Part shown: piece after piece, positions 37,420-48,220 of the stretch
Layout of the letters: each line of letters opens with the position of its first letter
Position numbering within the stretch: the first letter of the stretch is position 1
Notes under the pieces: generated by a model
What the model was told of the DNA's origin: nothing
The model's input: only the letters and a program-made list of their open reading frames with translations
Databases searched by the model: none
Source of the DNA: Streptomyces sp. I05A-00742
GTDB lineage: Bacteria; Actinomycetota; Actinomycetes; Streptomycetales; Streptomycetaceae
DNA: 64,000 bases
NCBI RefSeq assembly: GCF_013055795.1
Contig: NZ_JABETO010000018.1
Location: forward strand, 64,581 to 128,580
Direction of reading: 5' to 3'
Position numbers and translations under genes: made by a program

Positions 37420-39934
37420 GACAGCACCTCCGGTCCCTCGGGGTCCCCGCCGGGTGCGATGCGCACGGCCTCCCCGGGGAGCGCCCCGGTGTCGGAGGCG
37501 ACGCCGCCGCCCGTCGAGTTCAGCGGGAGCCAGACCACCCGGTCCGGCATGGGCGTGACGCGCAGCGGCAGCCGGACGGTCCCGGCCGGGCCGCTGACGG
37601 CGAGCAACGCGCCGTCCGCGACGCCTGTTTCGGCCGCCGTCGCCGGGGAGAGGCGGGCGACGGCCGGGTGCCGGGTGGCGGCCAGCGCGTCGTCGCCGTC
37701 CTGGAGCCGGCCCTGGTCGAGCAGCAGCCGGTGGCCGGCGAGCACCGCCTCGCCGGGTCCGGCGGCGGGGATCCGGCGCGCGGGTTCGACGGGATCGGCG
37801 GCGGGGGCGCCGGTCCAGGGGGCCAGCCGGGCCAGCTCGGCCCGGGCGGCCCGGACGTCCGGCAGGCCCAGCGGCGCGGGCCCGTGCGGGCCGCCCTCGG
37901 CGGCCATCGCGTCGGCGAGCATATGGAGCACGCGCAGGTCGGGCAGGACGTGCCGGCGGACCATCTGGTCGGGCTTGAGCGCGGCCTCGAACGGGCGGGC
38001 CCGGCCCTCCCAGTTGACGAAGGTGCCGGACCGCTCGGCGACGGCGGAGACCGGGAGGACCACGTCCGCCCGGTCCGTCACCTCGCTCGGCCGCTGCTCC
38101 AGCGCGACCAGGAAGCCGACCGCGTCCAGCGCCTCGCGGGCCCGCGCCGGGTCGGGCAGGTCGGCGACCTCCACCCCGGCGACGAGCAGCGCGGCCAGTT
38201 CGCCGGTGGCCGCGGCCTCGACGATCTGTCCGGTGTCCCGGCCGGGGCTGCGCGGCAGTTCGGGCACGCCCCAGGCGGCGGCCGTCTCCTCCCGGGCGCG
38301 CGGATCGGTGGCCGGACGGCCGCCGGGCAGCAGGCCCGGCAGGGCGCCCGCCTCGACGGCGCCCCGCTCACCGGCCCGGCGCGGGATCCACACCAGGGCG
38401 GCGCCGGTCGCGTCCGCCGTCGCCGCGACGGCCGTCAGCGCCCCGGGCACCCCGGCCGCCCGTTCTCCGACGACGATCACCGCGCCCTCGCGGCGCAGCG
38501 CCTCGGCCGCGGCCCGGGCGTCGCCGTCCGGGGCGGTGCCGTCGGCGAGGGCGCGCAGCCACTCCGGCTCGGTGCCGGGAGCCGCGGGCAGCAGGGTGCC
38601 GCCCGCCTTCTCCAGGCCTCGGGTGGCGAACGGGGCGATGGAGAACACCCGTTGGCCGTGCTTGCGCCAGGCCTTGCGGAGCCGGAGGAAGACGCCGGGC
38701 GCCTCCTCCTCGGCCTCGAACCCGACGAGCAGCACGGCCGGGGCCTGCTCCAGGGAGCGGTACGTCACCCCGTCCCCGGTGAGGTCCCTGCCCCGTCCGG
38801 CCACCCGGGCGGCCAGGAAGTCGGCCTCCTCGCCGCTGTGCACCCGGGCGCGGAAGTCGACGTCGTGCGTGTCGAGCGCGAGGCGGGCGAACTTCGCGTA
38901 GGCGTAGGCGTCTTCGAGCGGCAGCCGGCCGCCGGTCAGGACGCCCGCCCGGCCGCGCGCGGCGGTCAGCCCGCGGGCCGCCGCCTCCAGCGCCTCGGGC
39001 CAGCTCGCCGGCTCCAGGGCGCCCTCGGCGTTGCGCACCAGGGGCGTCTCCAGCCGCTCGGGGCGCTGCGCGTAACGGAACGCGAAGCGGCCCTTGTCGC
39101 ACAGCCACTCCTCGTTGACCTCGGGGTCCTCGGCGGCCAGCCGCCGCATGACCTTGCCCCGCCGGTGGTCGGTGCGGGTGGCGCAGCCGCCCGCGCAGTG
39201 CTCGCACACCGTCGGCGACGACACAAGGTCGAACGGCCGGGCGCGGAACCGGTACGCCACCGAGGTGAGCGCGCCCACCGGGCAGATCTGGATGGTGTTG
39301 CCGGAGTGGTACGAGAGGAACGGGTCGCCCTCGCCGGTGCCGACCTGCTCCAGCGCGCCGCGCTCCAGCAGCTCGATCATCGGGTCCCCGGCGATCTCGT
39401 TGGAGAACCGGGTGCAGCGGGCGCAGAGCACGCACCGCTCGCGGTCCAGCAGGATCTGCGGCGAGACCGGCACCGGCTTCTCGTAGGTGCGCTTGCGGCC
39501 CTCGAACCGGGTGTCGGCCTGCCCCGCGGTCATCGCCTGGTTCTGCAACGGGCACTCGCCGCCCTTGTCGCACACCGGGCAGTCCAGCGGGTGGTTGATG
39601 AGCAGCAGCTCCATCACCCCGCGCTGCGACTTCTCCGCGACCGGGGAGGTGAGCTGGGTCCGTACCACCATGCCGTCGGTGCAGGTGATGGTGCAGGACG
39701 CCATCGGCTTGCGCTGGCCCTCGATCTCGACGATGCACTGCCGGCAGGCGCCCACCGGGTCCAGCAGCGGGTGGTCGCAGAACCGCGGGATCTCGATGCC
39801 GACCAGCTCGGCGGCCCGGATGACGAGCGTGCCCTTGGGCACGGACACCGGGATGCCGTCGATGGTGACGGACACCAGGTCGTCGGGGGGTACGGCCGCG
39901 TTCCCCCCTCCTGAGGGCGCGGACGTGGTGACGG

Positions 39935-39938
<4 letters not shown>
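37416..39938 (-). CDS. nuoG: NADH-quinone oxidoreductase subunit G
   Basis: This large iron-sulfur subunit has 840 residues. A [2Fe-2S] motif lies near residues 55-70 (RFCDHPLLDPVGACRQC), followed by CPVCDKGGECPLQ, CVLCARCTRF, and the N7 cluster motif CEHCAGGC with its distant Cys in EEWLCDKGRF. The molybdopterin-oxidoreductase-like C-terminal half is redox-inactive in the family. It overlaps nuoF (ATGA) and nuoH. Confidence 0.97.
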
Positions 39939-41310
<1,372 letters not shown>

Positions 41311-41314
<4 letters not shown>

Positions 41315-42153
41315 CCCTTCTCCTCCTCGGCGTCCCCGGTGACCGGACCGCTCGGGTGCTCGGGGTCCGAGGCGGATGTCGGCTGGGGCGCGTCGTGGGA
41401 GCTCGGATGGTCCGGGGGGCGCTCGCCCAACGGCGGTGCGCCGCGCGGTGGTCCGACCCTGGCAGGACCCGTCTCGCCCTTCGCCAGCCGCAGCCCCGCC
41501 AGCGAGGCGTGCCCCGCCCCGCCGCTCGCCTCGACCGCGCCCGGCCGCTCGTCCGGGAAGCCGGCCAGGATGCGGGCGGTCTCCCGGTAGGTGCAGAGCG
41601 GCGCCCCGCGCGTCGGCTCGACCGCGCGCCCGGCGCGCAGGTCGTCCACCAGCCGCTTGGCGCTCTCGACGGTCTGGTTGTCGAAGAACTCCCAGTTCAC
41701 CATCACCACCGGTGCGAAGTCGCAGGCGGCGTTGCACTCGATGTGCTCCAGGGTGACCTTGCCGTCGCCGGTGGTCTCCCCGTTCTCCACCTCCAAGTGG
41801 GAGCGGAGCGCGTCGAAGATGGCGTCGCCGCCGAGCACCGCGCAGAGGGTGTTGGTGCAGACCCCCACCTGGTAGTCGCCGCCCGGCCGGCGGCGGTACA
41901 TGGTGTAGAAGGTCGCGACCGCCGTCACCTCGGCCGTGGTCAGGCCGAGTTGCTCCGCGCAGAAGCGCATTCCGGTGCGGGTGACGTACCCCTCCTCGGC
42001 CTGCACCAGGTGCAGCAGCGGCAGCAGGGCGCTCCGGCTGTCCGGATAGCGGCCGATCACCTCCCGGGCGTCGGCCTCCAGCCGGGCGCGCACCTCGGCG
42101 GGGTAGTCGGGGGCGGGGAGCTGGGGCATCCCCAGGTGCGTTTCTGTCGTCAC
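41311..42153 (-). CDS. nuoE: NADH-quinone oxidoreductase subunit E
   Basis: This [2Fe-2S] thioredoxin-like subunit has 280 residues. Cluster ligands are in VCTNTLC and ECNAACDFAP. GTG 42153 is chosen because it lies 4 bp after GAGGAGG; an adjacent GTG at 42156 is possible. A C-terminal tail of about 70 residues rich in Pro, Gly and Ser (GPPRGAPPLGERPPDHPSS) extends beyond the usual 160-240 residue family length. Confidence 0.95.
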
Positions 42154-42164
42154 CACGCCTCCTC

Positions 42165-42331
42165 GTTCGCTTCTCCGCCCGCGCGGCGCAGAGGTGCCGC
42201 CATCACGGTCATCTGCGGCCCGGCGGCCGCGCGTGCGACGCACCCCTCTTGTTTGTTCGCTTCTCCGCCCGCGCGGCGCAGAGGTGCCGCCATCACGGTC
42301 ATCTGCGGCCCGGCGGCCGCGCGTGCGACGC
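42165..42331. repeat. Perfect 77-bp direct repeat between nuoD and nuoE
   Basis: Copies lie at 42165-42241 and 42255-42331, identical over 77 bp and separated by 13 bp, in the only large gap (178 bp) of the nuo operon. The second copy abuts the nuoD stop. Each copy contains partly self-complementary GC stretches (cgcgcggcgcag and gcggccgcgcg). Read on the minus strand it is open (ARAAAGPQMTVMAAPLRRAG), but I take it as a noncoding REP-like element. Confidence 0.93.
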
Positions 42332-43678
42332 TCACCGGTCGACGCCTCCCATCACAGGATCGATGGACGCCACCGCGACGATGACGTCGGCGACCTGGCC
42401 GCCCTCGCACACCGCCGCCATGGACTGGAGGTTGTGGAAGGAGGGGTCGCGGAAGTGGACCCGGTACGGCCGGGTGCCGCCGTCGCTGACCACGTGTGCG
42501 CCCAGTTCGCCGCGCGGCGACTCCAGGGCCGTGTACACCTGTCCCGGGGGCACCCGGAACCCCTCCGTCACCAGCTTGAAGTGGTGGATCAGGGCCTCCA
42601 TCGAGGTCCCCATGATCTTCTTGATGTGGTCCAGGGAGTTGCCCAGCCCGTCCGGCCCCAGGGCCAGCTGCGCCGGCCAGGCGATCTTCTTGTCCCCGAC
42701 CATGACCGGACCGGGCTCCAGCCGGTCCAGGCACTGCTCGACGATCCGCAGCGACTGCCGCATCTCCTCCAGCCGGATGAGGAAGCGCCCGTACGCGTCG
42801 CAGGTGTCGACCGTCGGCACGTCGAACTCGTAGGTCTCGTACCCGCAGTACGGGTCGGACCTGCGCAGGTCGTGCGGGAGGCCGGCGGCGCGCAGCACCG
42901 GGCCGGTGACGCCGAGGGCCATGCAGCCGGTGAGGTCGAGGTAGCCGACGTTCTGCAGCCGGGCCTTGTAGGCGGGGCTGCCGACGGCGAGCTTGTCGTA
43001 CTCGACGAGGTTCTTCCGCATCTTCTTCACGAACTCGCGCACCTGGTCCACCGCGCCGGGCGGCAGGTCCTGGGCGAGGCCGCCGGGGCGGACGTACGCG
43101 TGGTTCATCCGCAGCCCGGTGATGAGCTCGAAGATGTCGAGGACCATCTCGCGGTCCCGGAAGCCGAAGACGGCGACCGTGGTGGCGCCGAGCTCCATAC
43201 CGCCGGTGGCGATGAACACCAGGTGCGAGGAGATGCGGTTGAGCTCCATCAGCAGCACGCGCAGGGTCGTCGCCCGTTCGGGGATCCGGTCCTCGATGCC
43301 GAGCAGGCGCTCCACGCCCATGCAGTACGCCGTCTCGTTGAAGAACGGCATGAGGTAGTCCATGCGCGTGACGAAGGTGGTGCCCTGCGTCCAGTTGCGG
43401 AATTCGAGGTTCTTCTCGATCCCGGTGTGCAGGTAGCCGATGCCCGCGCGGGCCTCGGTGACCGTCTCGCCGTCGATCTCCAGGATCAGGCGGAGCACGC
43501 CGTGGGTGGAGGGGTGCTGGGGGCCCATGTTGACGACGATCCGCTCGTCGTCGGTCTTCCGGACCGCGGCGACGACCTCGTCCCAGTCCCCGCCGGTGAC
43601 GGTGTAGACGGTGCCCTCGGTGGTCTCGCGCGGGCCCGCGGTGCCGTGGGGGCTCGTGGGGGATTCGCTGGTGGACAT
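42332..43678 (-). CDS. nuoD: NADH-quinone oxidoreductase subunit D
   Basis: The 49-kDa-type subunit, which lines the quinone pocket with NuoB, has 448 residues. Family motifs are MGPQHPSTHGVLRLILEIDGE, GYLHTGIEKNLE, and the C-terminal CDPVMGG-like ASIDPVMGGVDR. The ATG at 43678 overlaps the nuoC stop by 1 bp. Residues 1-35 are a variable leader. Confidence 0.97.
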   Translation of the reverse strand: MSTSESPTSPHGTAGPRETTEGTVYTVTGGDWDEVVAAVRKTDDERIVVNMGPQHPSTHGVLRLILEIDGETVTEARAGIGYLHTGIEKNLEFRNWTQGTTFVTRMDYLMPFFNETAYCMGVERLLGIEDRIPERATTLRVLLMELNRISSHLVFIATGGMELGATTVAVFGFRDREMVLDIFELITGLRMNHAYVRPGGLAQDLPPGAVDQVREFVKKMRKNLVEYDKLAVGSPAYKARLQNVGYLDLTGCMALGVTGPVLRAAGLPHDLRRSDPYCGYETYEFDVPTVDTCDAYGRFLIRLEEMRQSLRIVEQCLDRLEPGPVMVGDKKIAWPAQLALGPDGLGNSLDHIKKIMGTSMEALIHHFKLVTEGFRVPPGQVYTALESPRGELGAHVVSDGGTRPYRVHFRDPSFHNLQSMAAVCEGGQVADVIVAVASIDPVMGGVDR

Positions 43679-44391
43679 CAGCTGTACGACCTCCGCTGGT
43701 CCGGAGACGGGATCTGGGCGCCCTTGTACTCGACGGGGATGCCGCCCAGGGGGTAGTCCTTGCGCTGCGGGAAGCCCTGCCAGTCGTCCGGCATCATGAT
43801 CCGGGTGAGCGCCGGGTGGCCGTCGAAGACCAGGCCGAAGAAGTCGTAGACCTCGCGCTCGTGCCAGTTGTTGGCCGGATAGACGTCGACGACGGACGGC
43901 ACGTGCGGATCGGCGTCAGGGGCGGTGACCTCCAGCCGGATCACCCTGGCGTGGGTGATCGAGCGCATGTGGTAGACCGCGTGCAGCTCGCGCCCCTTGT
44001 CCCCGGGGTAGTGGACGCCGCTGACGCCGGTGCACAGCTCGAAGCGGAGCGCCGGGTCGTCCCGCAGCGTCCGGGCGACGCGCGGCAGGTGCTCGCGGGC
44101 GATGTGGAAGGTGAGCTGTCCGCGGTCGACGACGGTCTTCTCGATGGCGTTCGACGGGACGAGGCCCTGCTCCTCCAGCGCCCCCTCCAGCTCGTCGGCC
44201 ACCTCGTCGAACCAGCCGCCGTAGGGGCGGACGCTCTCCCCGGGGAGCCGGACGGTGCGCACCAGGCGCCCGTAGCCGGTGGTGTCACCGCCGTTGTTCG
44301 CGCCGAACATGCCCTTGCGGACGCCGATGGCCTCGCCGGTGTCGCCGCGCTGGACGGGGACCCGCTCGTCCGGACGGTCCTGCTCGCTCAC
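43678..44391 (-). CDS. nuoC: NADH-quinone oxidoreductase subunit C
   Basis: The 30-kDa-type subunit has 237 residues. The signature is NNWHEREVYDFFGLVFDGHP and the end motif is PQRKDYPLGG. The GTG at 44391 overlaps the nuoB stop (GTGA). It ends shortly after the core domain, in contrast to NuoC2, which has a long repeat tail. Confidence 0.97.
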   Translation of the reverse strand: MSEQDRPDERVPVQRGDTGEAIGVRKGMFGANNGGDTTGYGRLVRTVRLPGESVRPYGGWFDEVADELEGALEEQGLVPSNAIEKTVVDRGQLTFHIAREHLPRVARTLRDDPALRFELCTGVSGVHYPGDKGRELHAVYHMRSITHARVIRLEVTAPDADPHVPSVVDVYPANNWHEREVYDFFGLVFDGHPALTRIMMPDDWQGFPQRKDYPLGGIPVEYKGAQIPSPDQRRSYS

Positions 44392-44942
44392 GGCAGCAGC
44401 CCCTTCATCTCGATGAGCGGCAGGGACTTCAGCGCCGCCCGCTCGGTCTCGGCCTCGGCGGCGGCCCGGTGCGGGCCGAGCTTCTCGCCCTGGATCTTCT
44501 TGTGCAGCTTGAGGATCGAGTCCAGGAGCATCTCGGGGCGCGGCGGGCAGCCGGGCAGGTAGATGTCGACGGGGACGACATGGTCGACGCCCTGGACGAT
44601 CGCGTAGTTGTTGAACATGCCGCCGCTGGAGGCGCAGACGCCCATGGAGATGACCCACTTGGGGTTGGGCATCTGGTCGTAGACCTGGCGCAGCACCGGC
44701 GCCATCTTCTGGCTGACCCGGCCGGCGACGATCATCAGGTCGGCCTGGCGCGGGGAGCCGCGGAAGACCTCCATGCCGAAGCGGGCCATGTCGTAGCGGC
44801 CGGCGCCGGTCGTCATCATCTCGATGGCGCAGCAGGCCAGGCCGAAGGTGGCGGGGAAGACCGACGCCTTGCGGACCCATCCCGCGGCCTGTTCGACGCT
44901 GGTCAGCAGAAAGCCGCTGGGCAGCTTCTCCTCAAGACCCAT
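44388..44942 (-). CDS. nuoB: NADH-quinone oxidoreductase subunit B
   Basis: This N2-cluster subunit has 184 residues, with cysteines in ACCAIEM, VCASSGG and LPGCPPRPE. The family pattern is complete. It starts 13 bp after nuoA and overlaps nuoC. It is clearly related to NuoB2 at 1189 but not nearly identical. Confidence 0.97.
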   Translation of the reverse strand: MGLEEKLPSGFLLTSVEQAAGWVRKASVFPATFGLACCAIEMMTTGAGRYDMARFGMEVFRGSPRQADLMIVAGRVSQKMAPVLRQVYDQMPNPKWVISMGVCASSGGMFNNYAIVQGVDHVVPVDIYLPGCPPRPEMLLDSILKLHKKIQGEKLGPHRAAAEAETERAALKSLPLIEMKGLLP

Positions 44943-44955
44943 GTGCGGTGGCCCC

Positions 44956-45315
44956 CTAGTCCCATTCCAGGCCGCCGCGCCGCCAGACGTAGGCGTAGGC
45001 GACGAAGACGGTGAGTACGAAGAGCAGCATTTCGACGAGGCCGAACAGCCCGAGGGAGTCGAAGGCGACGGCCCAGGGGTAGAGGAAGACGATCTCGATG
45101 TCGAAGACGATGAAGAGCATCGCCGTCAGGTAGTACTTGATCGGGAAGCGGCCGCCGCCGGACGGCTGCGGCGTCGGCTCGATGCCGCATTCGTAGGCTT
45201 CGAGCTTGGCGCGGTTGTACCTCTTCGGCCCGATGAGCGATGCCATGACCACGGAAAAGATCGCGAAGCCGGCACCGAGGGCTCCCAGTACGAGGATGGG
45301 CGCGTAGGCGTTCAC
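44956..45315 (-). CDS. nuoA: NADH-quinone oxidoreductase subunit A
   Basis: This is the first gene of the 14-gene operon. The protein has 119 residues, three helices and motifs LEAYECGIEP and YYLTAMLFIVFDIEIVFLYP. The GTG at 45315 is preceded by AAGGAGCGAGGAG and gives the standard length. A Rex-type operator lies about 105-120 bp upstream. Confidence 0.96.
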   Translation of the reverse strand: MNAYAPILVLGALGAGFAIFSVVMASLIGPKRYNRAKLEAYECGIEPTPQPSGGGRFPIKYYLTAMLFIVFDIEIVFLYPWAVAFDSLGLFGLVEMLLFVLTVFVAYAYVWRRGGLEWD

Positions 45316-45419
45316 CGCTCCTCGCTCCTTCCAGTCGACACTGACTGCTGGCTGACCGGACCTCCGCGCGGACCGCTCACCGGCGAACACCGCGGAAGGG
45401 ATCTGCGAAGATCGCGAAT

Positions 45420-45437
45420 ATGTGAGGCAGTTCACAA
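45420..45437 (-). promoter_or_regulatory. Rex operator (ROP) upstream of nuoA
   Basis: The minus strand reads TTGTGAACTGCCTCACAT, which fits the Rex consensus TTGTGA-N6-TCACAA with one deviation. A possible -10 element TAAGAT lies at 45453-45458, placing the site just downstream of the expected transcription start. Rex senses NADH/NAD+ and is known to repress nuoA-N in S. coelicolor. Confidence 0.8.
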
Positions 45438-46065
45438 GCCCTGGTCGAGGGCATCTTATGCCCGGCGGTCTGTGATCTGCGACACGGCGTACGCGACGGC
45501 GTTTGTGATCTCCACCACCTGACGAACGATCATCAAGTCGGATGAGCGGTGATCTTCTCACCCGAAGCATCCGAGTGATCGCCTGTGGTCACATTCCGGC
45601 ACTTTTCCGCTGGTCGAGGCGGTCTCGAAGGGGTGAGGCACTATCAAGCCATGGGGCCTACATGCAAATTGGCGTATGCCTCCGTCAACTGATATAGGAG
45701 CGCCACCCGCTGGAGCGGTGTCACCGACACGTCGCGCCGGCCGCCGTCGGATCGTCGGCTCGTGCTTTCCTTCACCAGCCCGCGGCAAGGGCGTGCGCAC
45801 GTGAACTCCGCCACGCAGGCGTGCGCCCGGCGCCCGGTTTGTGAAGCGGACCTCGACGACCGAGACCGGAACGTGATATGCCGTGCCGCTGATCGCCTCC
45901 GGCGCCCAAATGCCATGCTTAGGAGCATGATCACGATTGCCGGAGCGGGCCGCGGAGAGACCGCTTCCGGTGCGCCTGCCCCGAATTCCGGGACCCCGAA
46001 CGCCGTTTGTGGTCCACGTCACTTATATTGAACTCAACCTACGGGGCCTGGTAAGCCCTTGTCCC
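45438..46065. other. Divergent intergenic region without a supported gene
   Basis: Part of a 750-bp gap between nuoA and the NlpC/P60 gene. It holds the nuo promoter, two tgtgatct elements (45471 and 45503) that may be further weak Rex half-sites, and, on the plus side, a TATATT-like element near 46024 in front of the NlpC/P60 gene. Short open frames on the minus strand (to 45934 and 46022) have no ribosome site or convincing composition, so I leave them out. Confidence 0.5.
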
Positions 46066-46956
46066 ATGTCCCCCAACGCGCACATAACCAGCCACCGGAA
46101 GCCCCGTCGCCCCGCGACGCAGTCGTGGGCCATCCGCTCGGGTGTTGCCGGTGGCGTCCTCAGCACCCTGGCCGTCACGGGCGCCGCTCAGGCGACCGCT
46201 GCCGAGAAGCCGGCCGAGGCGACGATCGAGATGCCGGCGCTCAACGCCGCCCTCTCCTCCTCCGTCGCCGAGAGCGCGGCCGCCACGCAGCAGACCGCGA
46301 ACGACTACCAGGTCCGTGCGCAGGTGGACAAGGCCGTCGACCACGCCCGCGTCGCCGCCAAGAAGGCGAAGCAGGAGGCCGACCGCAAGGCCGAGGCCGA
46401 GCGCAAGGCCGCCGAGGCCAAGGAGAAGCGCGAGGCCGAGCAGGCCCGCGCCTCCCGCGACGCCAAGCGCACCTCGCTGGGCACCAAGGCCACCGCCGCC
46501 TCCTCCTCCGACAGTGACGACGAGGGCTCCGGCTCCTCCGGCTCCGGCTCGGGCGCCACCAAGACCTCCACCAGCTCGTCCAAGAGCAGCACGGGTGCGA
46601 CCGGCAACGCCGCCACCCTCGTCTCCTTCCTCCGGGCGCAGGTCGGCAAGGCCTACGTGATGGGGTCCACCGGCCCCTCCTCCTACGACTGCTCCGGCCT
46701 CGTCATGGCCGCCTACCAGCAGATCGGCATCAGCCTCCCCCGCGTCTCCCAGGACCAGTCGACCGCCGGCACCCAGGTGTCCCTGTCGAACCTCCAGCCG
46801 GGCGACATCCTCTACTGGGGCTCCGCGGGCAGCGCGTACCACGTCGGCGTCTACATCGGCGGCGGCAAGTTCATCGGCGCCCAGAACCCCAGCACGGGCA
46901 TCGTCGAGCGCGACATGAGCTACTCCCCGCCCACGGGCGCCGTGCGCGTCATGTGA
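46066..46956 (+). CDS. Secreted NlpC/P60 cell-wall hydrolase
   Basis: The protein has 296 residues. A signal sequence (IRSGVAGGVLSTLAVTGAAQATA) is followed by a long Ala/Lys/Glu coiled-coil (QVRAQVDKAVDHARVAAKKA), a Ser/Thr/Gly linker, and the NlpC/P60 catalytic domain with Cys at about 209 (SYDCSGLV) and His at about 259 (AYHVGVYIGG). Such enzymes cut peptidoglycan stem peptides (D,L-endopeptidases). It is divergent from nuoA and ends at a strong terminator. Confidence 0.95.
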   Translation: MSPNAHITSHRKPRRPATQSWAIRSGVAGGVLSTLAVTGAAQATAAEKPAEATIEMPALNAALSSSVAESAAATQQTANDYQVRAQVDKAVDHARVAAKKAKQEADRKAEAERKAAEAKEKREAEQARASRDAKRTSLGTKATAASSSDSDDEGSGSSGSGSGATKTSTSSSKSSTGATGNAATLVSFLRAQVGKAYVMGSTGPSSYDCSGLVMAAYQQIGISLPRVSQDQSTAGTQVSLSNLQPGDILYWGSAGSAYHVGVYIGGGKFIGAQNPSTGIVERDMSYSPPTGAVRVM

Positions 46957-46973
46957 CGGACGGACAGAGCTGA

Positions 46974-47011
46974 CGAAGGGCCGCCACTCCCTCTGGAGTG
47001 ACGGCCCTTCG
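46974..47011 (+). terminator. Strong hairpin terminator after the NlpC/P60 gene
   Basis: A 17-bp stem with one bulge (cgaagggccgccactcc / ggagtgacggcccttcg) and a CTCT loop begins 18 bp after the stop codon. It has no long T-tract, as is common in Streptomyces. Confidence 0.85.
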
Positions 47012-47025
47012 CCGTACCCGGGGTC

Positions 47026-47285
47026 ATGACGGCGGCGTCCGCCGGGGCCTGGGCCTGGGCACCCGCGGCCCGGAGTGGGCCGTGGACGCCTACACCGTGG
47101 TCATGGCCGGTCTCCTCATCGCGTCCGGCGCCCTCGCGGACCGCTTCGGGCGGCGCCGCGTGTTCCGGTGCGGGCCGGCCGTCTTCGGCGTCGCCTCCGT
47201 CGCCTGTGCGGTCGCCCCATCGCTCGGCTTCCTTGTCGCGGCCCGCGCCTCCCGGGCGGCGGCACCGGCCCGGAAACCGGCGTGA
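47026..47285 (+). pseudogene. Remnant of an MFS transporter gene
   Basis: The frame encodes PEWAVDAYTVVMAGLLIASG, then ALADRFGRRRVFRCGPAVFG and PSLGFLVAARA. This corresponds to helices 1-3 with motif A (GxLADRFGRRR) of DHA2-type drug exporters. The first helix is missing its start and the rest of the gene is absent: sequence turns into SRAAAPARKPA and stops. It is a gene fragment left by deletion. Confidence 0.6.
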
Positions 47286-47407
47286 TGTGGGAAGCGCAGC
47301 ACTTCCATGGGGCCGCTGTCGGCACCGGCATCACCAAGCACCCCCGCCGGTGAGGCCAGTCCGGTGGAACGCCTGCGACGCCGGAACACTCTCACTACGC
47401 TCGGGAC

Positions 47408-48220
47408 ATGGCTGAGTCGGACAGGGCCTTCCGATCACTCGACGGCACTGCTCTCGCGGGAACCGTCACGGCGTCGCACGGACCGGCACGCGGCCTGGCG
47501 GTCTTGGTGCACGGAGCCGGGGTGACCCGTCACGAGGGCGGTTTCTTCACCCGGCTCGCCGCCGGCCTGGCTGCCACGGGCATCCGGTGTCTCCGCTTCG
47601 ACCTCCGCGCGCACGGAGCCAGCGCGGGACGGCCCGACGAGGTGACCATTGCCGGGGTCGCCAATGACATCCGGGCCGCCTGTGACCACATCCGGGCGGG
47701 CGACAGCTCCGGCCGGCCCGTCGACGTGATCGCCGCATCGTTCTCGGGCGGCGCCGCCGCGCTGCACGCCGCCCACCGACCGCAGGACGTCGGACGGCTG
47801 GTGTTGCTCAACCCCCGACTCGACTACCGCGAGCGGTACGCGACCAGCCGACCGTACGTCAGGGACGACTACCTCACGTCGGAGGCGGCCGACGCATTGG
47901 ACAGCGCGGGCTTCACCGAACGAAGTCCGTTCGCTCTGGGCCGCGCCTTGTTGAACGAGGTCCACCACCTCGTTCCGGAGACCTTCCTGAGGGCGGTCCG
48001 GGCGCCCACGCTGATCGTGCACGGCACGGCGGACACCTTCGTGCCGGTGGAATCCTCACGCCGGTATCTGAGTGCCTTCGGCGGTCCGGCCGAGCTCATG
48101 GAACTGGAGGGTGCACAGCACGGCTTCGCCGTGCACGAGGACCCCGGATATCTGCATCCGCAATCGCGGATCTGGCAGGCCGAGGTCATCGAGCGCGTCA
48201 CCACCTTCCTCGGCCGCTAG
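47408..48220 (+). CDS. Alpha/beta hydrolase
   Basis: The protein has 270 residues, with no signal peptide. The oxyanion region is LVHGAG, the nucleophile is Ser about 111 in AASFSGGAA, the acid is in LIVHGTADTFVP, and the catalytic His is in EGAQHGFAVHE. The family includes acylglycerol lipase and dipeptidyl-like small hydrolases. It is a lone gene between the MFS remnant and a convergent regulator. Substrate unknown. Confidence 0.85.
   Translation: MAESDRAFRSLDGTALAGTVTASHGPARGLAVLVHGAGVTRHEGGFFTRLAAGLAATGIRCLRFDLRAHGASAGRPDEVTIAGVANDIRAACDHIRAGDSSGRPVDVIAASFSGGAAALHAAHRPQDVGRLVLLNPRLDYRERYATSRPYVRDDYLTSEAADALDSAGFTERSPFALGRALLNEVHHLVPETFLRAVRAPTLIVHGTADTFVPVESSRRYLSAFGGPAELMELEGAQHGFAVHEDPGYLHPQSRIWQAEVIERVTTFLGR

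Noticed and set aside
42150..42734. Minus-strand frame with duplicated ARAAAGPQMTVMAAPLRRAG
   Set aside because: It is a translation of the 77-bp direct repeat joined to antisense-frame sequence of nuoD; no gene is indicated.
45558..46022. Possible minus-strand genes in the nuoA-NlpC/P60 gap
   Set aside because: Composition is not protein-like, no ribosome site is seen, and the region must hold two promoters. The last 25 residues (PLQRVALLYQLTEAYANLHV) look more protein-like but lack a plausible start.
45571..46065. A ydaO (c-di-AMP) riboswitch before the NlpC/P60 gene
   Set aside because: Such riboswitches precede some Streptomyces cell-wall hydrolases, but I could not find the conserved core elements in this leader.
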